The notes beneath the pieces were generated by a model. The model did not search any database, was not told the origin of the DNA, and saw only the letters and a program-made list of their open reading frames with translations. From contig MGOY01000043.1 in the NCBI GenBank assembly GCA_001797275.1, positions 1 through 51,281 on the forward strand: a stretch of 51,281 bases of DNA, read 5' to 3'. Of this stretch, positions 43,366 through 51,281 are shown in pieces. The stretch is from Clostridiales bacterium GWF2_38_85. GTDB lineage: Bacteria; Bacillota; Clostridia; Oscillospirales; CAG-382. Position numbers and translations under genes: made by a program. Each line of letters starts with the position of its first letter. Positions within the stretch are counted from its first letter, which is position 1.

Positions 43366-44948
43366 CCTCCCCTTTAACCATAGGCATAGACATCGGTGGT
43401 ACCAATACGGACTGCGTAGTCCTTAACAAACAACAGCAGATAGTATTTAGAACAAAGACCGCAACCTCCTCAGACATTGTTGGCGGAATTGATACCGTTC
43501 TTACTGCAGCCCGTGCCTCTGCCACGCTCCAGCAACACAATGTAAAAGCCATTTTTATAAGCTCAACGCATGCAACCAATGCGCTTCTAGAGGCTCGAAA
43601 TCTTTTAAAAGTAGGTGTTTTACGTATTGCGAGCAACAACCCTTCATGCATTCCCTCATGTCTAGGATGGCCAGAGCCTATAAAAGCCGCACTCAATCTA
43701 CAGACCATAACCATTCCTGGCGGACACGAGGTAGATGGGCAGGCCATGGACAAACTTGACCGTAAAACCGTTCTAGACGCTACAGAAATGCTCATCAAAG
43801 GCGGTGCTGAAAGCATCGTAATAATAGGGGTCTTTTCTCCTCTATATCCCGAGCATGAACGCTATGCGGCAGACTCTATTACTTCACGCTATCCTGCTAT
43901 CCCCGTTACCTGCTCACGGGACGTAGGAGGATCAGGCTTTATAGAACGTGAAAACGCAGCCATCCTAAACGCCTCACTCAAAAAATGTGTCAAAAACGGT
44001 TTTGATCAAATCGAAGCTCTTTGCATGTTAAAAGGATTTACCTGCCCCGTATTTGCAGTTCAAAACAATGGTTCTACTATATCGCTGCAAGAAGCCCATG
44101 CAAATCCCATCTCCCTTTTGGCGGCCGGCCCTACTAACTCCTGCATGGGAGCCGCACATCTTAGCAAACTCACTACGTGCGTAGTTGTTGATATCGGCGG
44201 AACGTCAACAGATATAGGGCTCATTAAAAATAGTAATGCGCGTCGAACCTTTGGCACCAGTGCCATTGCTGGCGTTAGTCTAAATTTTTCTATGCCTGAC
44301 GTTCTTTCATTAGCTCTAGGTGGTGGTAGCATAGTATCTATTTCGCACAACAACACCCCCACCATCGGCCCCTGCAGTGTAGGGTCCGCACTCCTACAAA
44401 AGGCTTACTGCGGAGGCGGAAACACTCTAACCCTAACCGACTGTGCTCTGCAATGCGATTGTTACGACAATTGCGGTAATAGCTCGATGTTAACACCTAA
44501 AGCAGCCGCACCCATCAACAAAAAGGATGCTCATGCTGTTATGGAACTGGCTATCCAAACTATAGCACGTGCCATAGAACGATTTGCGTGCCTTGAAAAA
44601 GAGATTCCTGTTGTATTTGTAGGGGGTGGGGCTGCCCTATTCCCGCTCGAACTTATAAAGACCTATTTCCCCAACCGTACCGTAATTAAACCCCTTGACC
44701 TTGAAGTTGCAAATGCATGTGGAGCGGCCTGTGCCGTTGTATCTGGAACCGTTGATGAAACAGTCTTATTAGAACAGAGAGAGGCTACCATGAAAATGCT
44801 GCAACAAAAAGCTGTAAAATTGGCGATAGAAAAGGGAGCAGAGGCGAAAACAGTGGTTATACAAGATGAAACCGTCCTTCCGTACGCCTATGTTTCTAAA
44901 CCAACCGCACGGGTACGAATTGTAGCAACAGGAAAACTCAAAGTATAG
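43362..44948 (+). CDS. Hydantoinase/oxoprolinase-type ATPase (HyuA-like)
   Basis: 528 residues. ASKHA-type ATP-binding motifs occur twice: IGIDIGGTNTDCVVL at the N-terminus and CVVVDIGGTSTDIGLI at about 272-287, with FISSTHATNALLEARN between (the HyuA N-terminal signature). LALGGGSIVSI and FVGGGAALFP complete the fold. Family members hydrolyse 5-oxoproline, hydantoins or carboxylate ketones using ATP, usually with a HyuB subunit. No HyuB is present here; DUF917-associated HyuA proteins often lack it. Last gene of the ATGA-coupled operon. A hairpin follows. Confidence 0.88.
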   Translation: MTSPLTIGIDIGGTNTDCVVLNKQQQIVFRTKTATSSDIVGGIDTVLTAARASATLQQHNVKAIFISSTHATNALLEARNLLKVGVLRIASNNPSCIPSCLGWPEPIKAALNLQTITIPGGHEVDGQAMDKLDRKTVLDATEMLIKGGAESIVIIGVFSPLYPEHERYAADSITSRYPAIPVTCSRDVGGSGFIERENAAILNASLKKCVKNGFDQIEALCMLKGFTCPVFAVQNNGSTISLQEAHANPISLLAAGPTNSCMGAAHLSKLTTCVVVDIGGTSTDIGLIKNSNARRTFGTSAIAGVSLNFSMPDVLSLALGGGSIVSISHNNTPTIGPCSVGSALLQKAYCGGGNTLTLTDCALQCDCYDNCGNSSMLTPKAAAPINKKDAHAVMELAIQTIARAIERFACLEKEIPVVFVGGGAALFPLELIKTYFPNRTVIKPLDLEVANACGAACAVVSGTVDETVLLEQREATMKMLQQKAVKLAIEKGAEAKTVVIQDETVLPYAYVSKPTARVRIVATGKLKV

Positions 44949-44957
44949 AATACCATA

Positions 44958-44990
44958 AGGGCCATTCATGCCTTTAAATGCGATGGCCCT
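44958..44990. terminator. Hairpin between convergent genes
   Basis: AGGGCCAT pairs with ATGGCCCT across a 17-base loop, between the HyuA-like gene and the convergent macrodomain-like gene. No good T-run on either side, so the terminator role is tentative. Confidence 0.4.
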
Positions 44991-45056
44991 AGGCTTCTCC
45001 AGTACAATCAGAACCCTGAAAAAGCTTAAAAACGAATATAACACCGCATTAATACA

Positions 45057-46742
45057 CTAGGAAAATGCTATAGCCTTAAGCGCCTGAGACAGTTTCTCCA
45101 TCGACTTATCCTGAGGCAACTTAGATTCCAATTGTCGCAACAACAACAGATCATTAAGATTCATTTTTCTATCAGGACGAGGACTTGGATAGATCACTAA
45201 ATAGACCTCAAGCCCAAACTCTTTTATAAGGCCCTCAAACCAAGGCTTTTTGAAAATATCAACAATCCACGACACTTCATTACCAAAAGCCCCAGCACCT
45301 ACCAACGTCAAAAAGACCTTTTGACGCCCCACAAGCACCCCTGCCGAACTTCTTTCAATTGCGCGGAGTGCCGCAGCATACATAGTTCCCTGGTAAGCCG
45401 CCTCTAACACTATCCTTGCATTTTTCTCATCAAGCCCTCGCGATCCATTCTTTTCCACCTTAAGCGCAGCCGTAAAAAGCTGGTCAACACGAATCAGTGT
45501 ATTTGGATTGCTTAAATCAATACGCGTATTAAAGACAAAAAACGGCTCACGATCCTTTTTTACTATATTTCGATCTTTTAAAAATGCTATACGGTCCTTA
45601 ATATCCGGATTACCTATTGAAAACGCCCCGTTCAAATATTTAGAAAAACACCCATAGTAGCCGCTGGTCACAGCTACATCAGAATGAATCCCCACTTCTA
45701 TAGCCTCTATATCACTAGAATCAAGAGACTTTTTAACCTCCCAGACAAGGCCGTCACGCCCGCTCTTTTTATTCATGACAACCTTTTTCCCCTTCACGAG
45801 TCCGTTGAGAAAATTAATAGGTTGCAAACAATATTTTCGAATAATAGCAGCACCCATGGAGGCTAGCGCGGCACTCTCCCCTTGAGTTGGTGTAAATTGC
45901 ATCTCTTCCAAGCGGCGCCCATATCCACACCCATCATTACCCATACCACCTTCTAATGCATTGAACGTTGAGGCAATCTGAAACAATGCTCCTGGATTAT
46001 GCTCTTGTAAATAGGCAACATCTGTAAGCTTAAGCGCCTTCTTTAAGCCCTTTGCATCTTTTATTTTGTAGCCATCTATAAGTTCGAAAAACCCTTCACC
46101 CACAGGCTTAAACACCTTTTTGGCATTGTCGACCGTGTCCTTTAGAGAGCGAATAGTCAAGGCCCTAAACCGAGATCCATACAATGCTGCACGCCCAAAA
46201 AGTGGCTTATCTACAGGTTCTGCAACAAATCCATCTTTGGTTTTTCTTATCGCTTCTAAAGGAGGAAACGTGCCCCACTTAGGCTCTTTATTACTACTCC
46301 ATCTACGAAATTCAACTTCATACACGCCCATCACCTCGTGGAAACAATCAAGTCTACAAAGCCGCTTTGCAAGTCTATCTTCACCATCCCACGTCATTGC
46401 GCGTAATAAGTTGTCTAAAAAATCCTTTTTTTGAAACTTCTTTAACGAGCCTCCTGGGTTTTCAGGGGCTTCGGAAAGATTCTTTGAACTAACTACCTTT
46501 TTCGGTACCGTAACTCCGTTAAAGTCGTACAAAAAACCATCCTCTCCCAACAACAAAGAAAGCCGCGCAAAAGTAAGTTCCTTTCCAAGAACCGGAAGAA
46601 CGACATAGCCATCAATATAATTCTTGTTCGCTATCTTAGTAAATTCGGGATAGATAACGGTTTCAAGGTTAGGACTGAATAACGAAAATGCAAAATTAAC
46701 ACCGAATAAACAACCTACAATTGTAAGCACTACTCTTTTCAT
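45057..46742 (-). CDS. Secreted macrodomain-like protein
   Basis: 561 residues from the ATG at 46742 (AAGGATGAG site), giving the signal peptide MKRVVLTIVGCLFGVNFAFS. Two segments recall, from memory, a macrodomain-like family found in eukaryotes and in bacterial effectors: GALFQIASTFNALEGG with TPTQGESAALASMGAAIIRK (251-302), and AAYQGTMYAA with KVFLTLVGAGAFGNEVSWI (about 447-493). In that family these are the FN, TQG and GGAFGN motifs of the ADP-ribose pocket. If correct, it may bind or remove ADP-ribose on host proteins. The assignment is by motif order only. The C-terminal LSQALKAIA matches the end of the protein at 6710-7690. Confidence 0.6.
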   Translation of the reverse strand: MKRVVLTIVGCLFGVNFAFSLFSPNLETVIYPEFTKIANKNYIDGYVVLPVLGKELTFARLSLLLGEDGFLYDFNGVTVPKKVVSSKNLSEAPENPGGSLKKFQKKDFLDNLLRAMTWDGEDRLAKRLCRLDCFHEVMGVYEVEFRRWSSNKEPKWGTFPPLEAIRKTKDGFVAEPVDKPLFGRAALYGSRFRALTIRSLKDTVDNAKKVFKPVGEGFFELIDGYKIKDAKGLKKALKLTDVAYLQEHNPGALFQIASTFNALEGGMGNDGCGYGRRLEEMQFTPTQGESAALASMGAAIIRKYCLQPINFLNGLVKGKKVVMNKKSGRDGLVWEVKKSLDSSDIEAIEVGIHSDVAVTSGYYGCFSKYLNGAFSIGNPDIKDRIAFLKDRNIVKKDREPFFVFNTRIDLSNPNTLIRVDQLFTAALKVEKNGSRGLDEKNARIVLEAAYQGTMYAAALRAIERSSAGVLVGRQKVFLTLVGAGAFGNEVSWIVDIFKKPWFEGLIKEFGLEVYLVIYPSPRPDRKMNLNDLLLLRQLESKLPQDKSMEKLSQALKAIAFS

Positions 46743-46841
46743 TGCCTCATCCTTTTCAACCAGCATACTAAAATCACAAAACACTTTAGCAACGTGGCCC
46801 AATATAGACAACCCAAAAAAACTAAACCGCTAGAATTAAAG

Positions 46842-47048
46842 CTAATCCTCGTCCCCGAGTAACGCATTTCGCAAACACTCGATTCCCACGAGAAGCAAGA
46901 ATATAGAAAAGAGAACGGCCACGCTGGCCCAACTAAAGCCAAGGAGAAAGTGCATTAGCACTCCCCATAGGACAAAAAAAGAAACCATTAACAGGAAGAG
47001 CACCCCCCCAATCAACGGCCACTTATTTTCATTATTTTGGAACATCAA
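46842..47048 (-). CDS. Small two-helix membrane protein
   Basis: 68 residues: a polar N-terminus, two hydrophobic helices (about 11-35 and 38-58) and the acidic end LLGDED. It begins 15 bases after the DUF2608 gene stop in the same direction, which supports a real gene. The ribosome site is poor (GGGGTTGAG well upstream), so translation may depend on the upstream gene. Function unknown. Confidence 0.55.
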   Translation of the reverse strand: MMFQNNENKWPLIGGVLFLLMVSFFVLWGVLMHFLLGFSWASVAVLFSIFLLLVGIECLRNALLGDED

Positions 47049-47063
47049 AAGTATCTCAACCCC

Positions 47064-47780
47064 TTATACGGGTACACTAGGTTGTGCAAGCTCGCCACGC
47101 CTATCTGCCATAACCAATGCCGCAGCTTTGTCATCCACACAAGTAAAATGGAACCCATCACAAGGAATATTAAGCCGTTCCGCCATCTTTTGAACCGCCT
47201 TAACATTGTGGAGCGAATCGTCCACAAAGACTAAGTGTGCTGGACGATAAGAGACCTTTTGAAAAAAAAGCTCGAGAGCAATGCCCTTATCTTTTCCATC
47301 AACAAACATCACCCCATCCTTGTAAAAGACACCCTTGTACAGTTCAGGAAATTCACAATAACCGAGCCACAAATCTGGAGCTTCCGCATCTTCATACTCG
47401 ACTTGAACAAAAGAGACTCCTGTGTCCCGCAACTGCCGGAACGTCGCACTTTCAAGCACCGATCCCGTACGAGCAGTTACCGCTATAACACGCACCTGCC
47501 TTTTACGAAGCTCTGACATAACGTCCAGAATAAAGGGGTCCACTAATCGCACTCTCGCGTCACGCTGGGCCTCTTCAATGATAGGCAACAGCTTTTCTTT
47601 AGCCGTCTGCTCATTGTAGCCTTCACGCATTAGAGCGCTAATATTAGAAAAAAACCACGCTTCTGTTGTCTCCTCGGCTAACACCTCGAAGACCGTTTTG
47701 TCCAGATCAAAGACTACCAACTCCCCATTGCCGTATCCTACGGCTTTCAACACATCTTTCATATAACTATTTTCGTTCAT
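47064..47780 (-). CDS. DUF2608 family HAD-like phosphatase
   Basis: 238 residues from the ATG at 47780, which has AAAGGATAT directly upstream; longer starts to 47855 have none. HAD motifs: VVFDLDKTVF (motif I, DxD), IAVTARTGSV (motif II), KDGVMFVDGKDKGIAL with the conserved Lys, and LVFVDDSLHNVKAVQ (motif IV). The TAR, FVDGKDKG and FVDD arrangement fits DUF2608, a family common in intracellular bacteria. No signal peptide in the chosen form. Substrate unknown. It shares a transcript with the small membrane protein gene. Confidence 0.85.
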   Translation of the reverse strand: MNENSYMKDVLKAVGYGNGELVVFDLDKTVFEVLAEETTEAWFFSNISALMREGYNEQTAKEKLLPIIEEAQRDARVRLVDPFILDVMSELRKRQVRVIAVTARTGSVLESATFRQLRDTGVSFVQVEYEDAEAPDLWLGYCEFPELYKGVFYKDGVMFVDGKDKGIALELFFQKVSYRPAHLVFVDDSLHNVKAVQKMAERLNIPCDGFHFTCVDDKAAALVMADRRGELAQPSVPV

Positions 47781-48009
47781 ATATCCTTTCGATATAACAG
47801 ACATTACAATAAAAAAACAATACGGCTCTCTGTCCGATATTATGCTGCAAAGCAACTATTCAGATTCACCACTAATAAGCTAGTAACTTTTGCTAAAAAT
47901 CCTCCAGAGACCCCTAGAAAGCTTTAAAAAAACTCTCTACACGTACAGTATACCAGAACTTTGATTTCAGTTAAACCAAGCGAAAAAGTTAAAACAAAAT
48001 CGCAAAACT

Positions 48010-49722
48010 CTACTCTTTAAATTCACATCCCTCAAAGACCTGAAAGGTTGCATCTTTTTGCCAGGCATCCCGCTCAAGCCCTGCTTTAACCGATAGGTGT
48101 TGCAGCGTAGTCTTTAAATCCCATCCCTGCTCCGTTGCAACCTGCGGCAAAAAGACCGCCTGTGAAAAACCCTTTGATAAGAGTATGCCATGCTTTCCAA
48201 TCACAATATCTTTCCAGCTAGCGACCTTAACGGGTTGTTCCAAAACAGAAATATCAATAGCAATAGCAGAAAGCTCTTTTGCTCGCACGGGAGAAAACCG
48301 ACTATCGGAAAATGCAGCCTCACGCGCCACTTTCTGAACCGTTAAAAAAAGAGGCTCGTGTGTCGTAATGCGACCAATACACCCACGCAGATCACCCGCA
48401 GTATTTAACGTTTTAGTAGTTAAGGTAACAAAAGCACCGGCAGGCATCATAAGCCCCTCGCTTGCAAGAGGCAACAGCAGCTCACTCGTTTTCTTTGCAT
48501 CCGTCACCACAAACTCATTTGTAATAGACGTACGAGCTAGCTTTAAAAGTGCACGCTTTTCGTAGGCTGTTAAACGGTCTATAAGCGGAAGCGACACTCG
48601 CTGCGGAGTAGTAAAAATCATGCTCACATAGCTCACGCTATTTTGAGCCTCAGCATCGGGGCAATCTCCCATAAGAACATTCACATTAATATCCTGATTC
48701 ATCCCACCACGAGTTCTTTCGCGTTGAGCAGAGGTATAGTAACACGCCAGCCATGATTCAAGATGAGGTTCCAATCGAGATTCAAGCTGACGGCCTAATG
48801 CACCCTGATTAAGGAGCGCAAGAAGAAGGCGCAGCGGCCCTTGCCCACAAACAGTCGCTCCTGTGCGTTGTATAACCTCATTAAATTGATTAAGATCCTG
48901 CGCTGCAACAGCACGCACTACCTGAGAATCAATCTGGCGTATCCCATCCAGAATGTGCTTTTTAACCGGCTGATATCCATATGAAGGACCTTGATGAACA
49001 AAATCAGAACTGACCACCACAAGAGTAGAAGCGCCTAGAAGTCCTTTTTGTGCAAACAACACATTCGCAACCTCCTTAATAGAAGCTCCTGTCATTTCAC
49101 CTATTATGAGAGGAATTAGTTTAAAATCAGCCACCGTACTCTGCAGAAACGGCAATTGAACTTCAAGAGAATGCTCCGCTGCATAAAGGCCTGGTATCAC
49201 CTTAAAAAGAGCCAAGGCTCGCTTTAAAGTCAAAATCGCTTCCCCATCTACAGTAATATCGCCCAATACAGTTCTGTAAACCGTAAAATCGGGGATGGCA
49301 ACTCCCGCAAATGCCACGTGGTGGCTCGGGGCCAAGACAATCACCCGCTTAATGTACGTATTTTTAGTGCGCTTTATTTTATCATCAAAGAGAGGATAGT
49401 ACGCCGCTGCGGCCGCAATACCAGAAAATCCGTAGCCTGCATGGGGAGCAATGATTGCTCGAATGGTGGACGATGCAACAGCCACATCAAAAAACCGAGC
49501 CGCTATATCAAAATTCTCCTTAAGCTGCTGCTCAAGAGCTGGTTTAGTCTGTTCATACCAACCGGAGGAGAGAACTGAAGTGAAAATAGAGGGAGAAATG
49601 GAGGGAGAAACAGCAGGAACCAATTTGCTCTCCGCCTCACCATATATACCTGGATTAGCAACCAGGATTAGAAGCCCTAGGGCCAAAACAAAGCACCTAT
49701 CCATTCTATTAATTACTTTCAT
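48010..49722 (-). CDS. Secreted Memo-AMMECR1 fusion protein (AmmeMemoRadiSam B plus A)
   Basis: 570 residues. A signal peptide (about 8-29, FVLALGLLILVANPGIYG) is followed by a Memo domain (about 35-320: SSGWYEQTKPAL, RAIIAPHAGYGFSG, VIVLAPSHHV, LEVQLPFLQ, LVVVSSDFVHQGPSYGY), which carries the His/Asp/Cys residues of the dioxygenase-like fold. The AMMECR1 domain follows (about 385-565) with GAFVTL, the hallmark LRGCIGRI, AAFSDSRF and GILLSKGFSQAVFLPQVA. These two are normally separate AmmeMemoRadiSam proteins with a radical SAM partner, absent here. Function of the system is unknown. The exported location is unusual. Start GTG/ATG at 49725/49722 after AAAGGAG. Confidence 0.88.
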   Translation of the reverse strand: MKVINRMDRCFVLALGLLILVANPGIYGEAESKLVPAVSPSISPSIFTSVLSSGWYEQTKPALEQQLKENFDIAARFFDVAVASSTIRAIIAPHAGYGFSGIAAAAAYYPLFDDKIKRTKNTYIKRVIVLAPSHHVAFAGVAIPDFTVYRTVLGDITVDGEAILTLKRALALFKVIPGLYAAEHSLEVQLPFLQSTVADFKLIPLIIGEMTGASIKEVANVLFAQKGLLGASTLVVVSSDFVHQGPSYGYQPVKKHILDGIRQIDSQVVRAVAAQDLNQFNEVIQRTGATVCGQGPLRLLLALLNQGALGRQLESRLEPHLESWLACYYTSAQRERTRGGMNQDINVNVLMGDCPDAEAQNSVSYVSMIFTTPQRVSLPLIDRLTAYEKRALLKLARTSITNEFVVTDAKKTSELLLPLASEGLMMPAGAFVTLTTKTLNTAGDLRGCIGRITTHEPLFLTVQKVAREAAFSDSRFSPVRAKELSAIAIDISVLEQPVKVASWKDIVIGKHGILLSKGFSQAVFLPQVATEQGWDLKTTLQHLSVKAGLERDAWQKDATFQVFEGCEFKE

Positions 49723-49978
49723 CACTACTATTACTCCTTTTATTCACCCTCAAGCACCATACTCTCTTTGCCCTTAAACCGTGGACCCGCTGGAGTTTAC
49801 ACCACTCACCCTCTTTTTTCTAGTCTAACACACCGCCGTGCACAGCGCCAAAAACCACTAATTTCTCCCTTTTTCATATATTAAAAATTAAAAAAATGTT
49901 AGAATAAAGAGCATTATTAAAGCTCTAATTTTATACTTAAACAAAAAATTTCTTGGCAATTCTTATGGAGGAAGGACC

Positions 49979-51281
49979 ATGAAAAATAATCTATTGCGCC
50001 GAATAGCAAAAGTATTTATGGCCGCAAGCGTGGCGAATACGTGCTCTGCAGCTCTAACAACCCACCAATCTGCAATATTTAATACAAGTTCATCAAGCTT
50101 TACATCCTCTATAAATCTCCCACTCCACACTCCACGCACACGATCACTTGCTGGCAGTCTAAGTGGGGTCTTTTCAAACACCTTTAGCCATCTTAACAAC
50201 CATAAATTAGCATATGGCGCAGGATTAAGTGCCCTTATTGTTGGCACGGGAACTGTAATTTGGGCACTGCAAAAAAAGGCCGAAATAGCTGCTTTAAACC
50301 ATCAAATAAACGCACTAACTAATCAGACGAGCTCCCAGGCAACCCGCATAAACTTTTTAACGCTCGCAAATAGCCAATTAAACAATCGAATAACAACTGA
50401 ACATAACAATTACACTGCTGCGCAACAAAGCCTTCAACAAAAGCAACTAGAGACCACACAACTTCAAAATGACATAAATACGCTTAATTCCAAAAATTTA
50501 AATTTAGCCAATGACATACAAACATTGTATGAACAGATGGCGGAGTTAAATAATCAAGCAGAACAACTTAAAGAAAAGCTTAAGGACCCACGAGAAGGCG
50601 ACATCATTTTCGAAGATATCACTGAAAAGTCTGAGGAAAAATCCGAGCCCAAAAAACAGCTCAAACTCTTCGTTAATTCAACATTCAACTCCTTTAGCAA
50701 AAAACAGTCAACCGCTTTAGCGCTACCCAGAGACTGCTGGGCTGAAATGGCCTCATTCCTAAGCAATGCTGATAAATTACAGCTTCGGCAGGTCTGCAAA
50801 GATTTTAATGCACTATTCTATGGAACTTCAAAAGAAATACCTGCAATTCGCCTAGATAGCGCCGTAATGCTCCCACCCATTCTAGACATTAAAACCGCCA
50901 GCAAACTTCAAGCCTTGATTTTATCGTTTTTAAGAAAAACGCGCACAGAATCGGTTAACGTAACGCATCTTGCATCCCAACTCCCGCTTATTAAATTAAG
51001 AGGAGCTCAAATCAAAAAGCTTGAAGTAAGTGACAAAACAATTACTGATGAGCAACTCCAACAAATCTTAAATAGTTGTCCTAACTTAACTCACCTTAAT
51101 TTGAACCATTGCAGAGGATTAACGTTCAACAACATCAACTGGGAAAATCAAGAACAACTCAAAAACCTGAACTTAGAGTTCGCTGAAATCACCGACCAAG
51201 AGCTTCAACCTATTCTGGATAACTGCCCCCTTTTAACTGAACTCAATCTACGGAACTGCAAAAAGTTAACGTTCAATAATA
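49979..51281 (+). CDS. F-box and leucine-rich-repeat protein, membrane-anchored (5' part)
   Basis: Open from the ATG at 49979 (GGAGGAAGG site) to the window edge, 434 codons, incomplete. N-terminal Ala-rich signal-like stretch, a membrane helix at about 77-97 (LAYGAGLSALIVGTGTVIWAL), and a Gln/Asn-rich coiled coil at about 100-205. An F-box motif lies at about 247-285 (LPRDCWAEMASFLSNADKL then QLRQVCKDFNALF). Cysteine-type LRRs start near 345: TDEQLQQILNSCPNLTHLNL, then TDQELQPILDNCPLLTELNL. F-box proteins recruit Skp1-Cullin ubiquitin ligases in eukaryotes with LRRs choosing the target, so a host ubiquitin-ligase mimic is plausible. Confidence 0.82.
   Translation, partial: MKNNLLRRIAKVFMAASVANTCSAALTTHQSAIFNTSSSSFTSSINLPLHTPRTRSLAGSLSGVFSNTFSHLNNHKLAYGAGLSALIVGTGTVIWALQKKAEIAALNHQINALTNQTSSQATRINFLTLANSQLNNRITTEHNNYTAAQQSLQQKQLETTQLQNDINTLNSKNLNLANDIQTLYEQMAELNNQAEQLKEKLKDPREGDIIFEDITEKSEEKSEPKKQLKLFVNSTFNSFSKKQSTALALPRDCWAEMASFLSNADKLQLRQVCKDFNALFYGTSKEIPAIRLDSAVMLPPILDIKTASKLQALILSFLRKTRTESVNVTHLASQLPLIKLRGAQIKKLEVSDKTITDEQLQQILNSCPNLTHLNLNHCRGLTFNNINWENQEQLKNLNLEFAEITDQELQPILDNCPLLTELNLRNCKKLTFNN

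Noticed and set aside
1..51281. CRISPR arrays, insertion sequences, phage genes, rRNA genes
   Set aside because: I saw no regularly spaced repeats, transposase, integrase or phage structural motifs, and no rRNA sequence.

Overview
The window looks like a chromosomal segment of a host-associated, Gram-negative-type bacterium with a reduced, moderately AT-rich genome. The best fit is the candidate phylum Dependentiae (TM6, Babeliae), whose members live inside protists. I infer this from the gene content and have no marker-gene placement. The core genes are bacterial: SerS, HU, SecD, RsmG, PgsA, TatD and two CCA-encoding tRNAs. Around them is an unusually high density of secreted proteins with N-terminal signal peptides, several carrying eukaryotic-type domains: ankyrin repeats, F-box plus leucine-rich repeats, cytosolic phospholipase A2-type lipases, a ubiquitin-protease-like protein and a macrodomain-like protein.

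Layout. 1-5.4 kb: two secreted proteins (one cut by the window edge), a NUDIX hydrolase, an ABC-F ATPase, and an AbiEi/AbiEii toxin-antitoxin pair with a 12-bp inverted repeat at the antitoxin start. 5.7-14.1 kb: mostly secreted proteins of unknown function, including the ubiquitin-protease-like protein, an acidic Cys-tailed protein, an ankyrin protein and a tandem pair of paralogs that share promoter sequence. 14.1-17.7 kb: an EamA transporter, a secreted HAD-like protein, and a NifU/SufU-like protein overlapping a NurA nuclease. 17.7-23.8 kb: three consecutive cPLA2-type lipases read leftward behind tatD. 23.9-33.2 kb: the housekeeping block (hup, serS, a DUF58 pair, an FMN-binding protein, a coiled-coil secreted protein, tRNA-Leu, secD, tRNA-Met, pgsA, ATP-dependent DNA ligase). 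33.2-37.2 kb: two secreted unknowns, a hexulose-phosphate-synthase-like barrel, and rsmG.

37.4-45 kb is the most unusual region. A unit of near-consensus promoter, short leader ORF and about 420-residue secreted protein occurs twice. The second copy runs by ATGA stop/start overlaps into a cytosine-permease-like transporter, a DUF917 protein and a hydantoinase/oxoprolinase-type ATPase. The whole looks like one uptake-and-hydrolysis operon with a secreted component.

45-51.3 kb: a secreted macrodomain-like protein, a small membrane protein, a DUF2608 HAD protein, a secreted Memo-AMMECR1 fusion, and the start of a membrane-anchored F-box/LRR protein that runs off the right edge.

The lipases, ubiquitin-related proteins, ankyrin protein and macrodomain-like protein are most simply read as tools for acting on a eukaryotic host. 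That is inference from domain type and secretion signals; no dedicated secretion system is encoded here. All assignments come from reading motifs by eye, without database searches.
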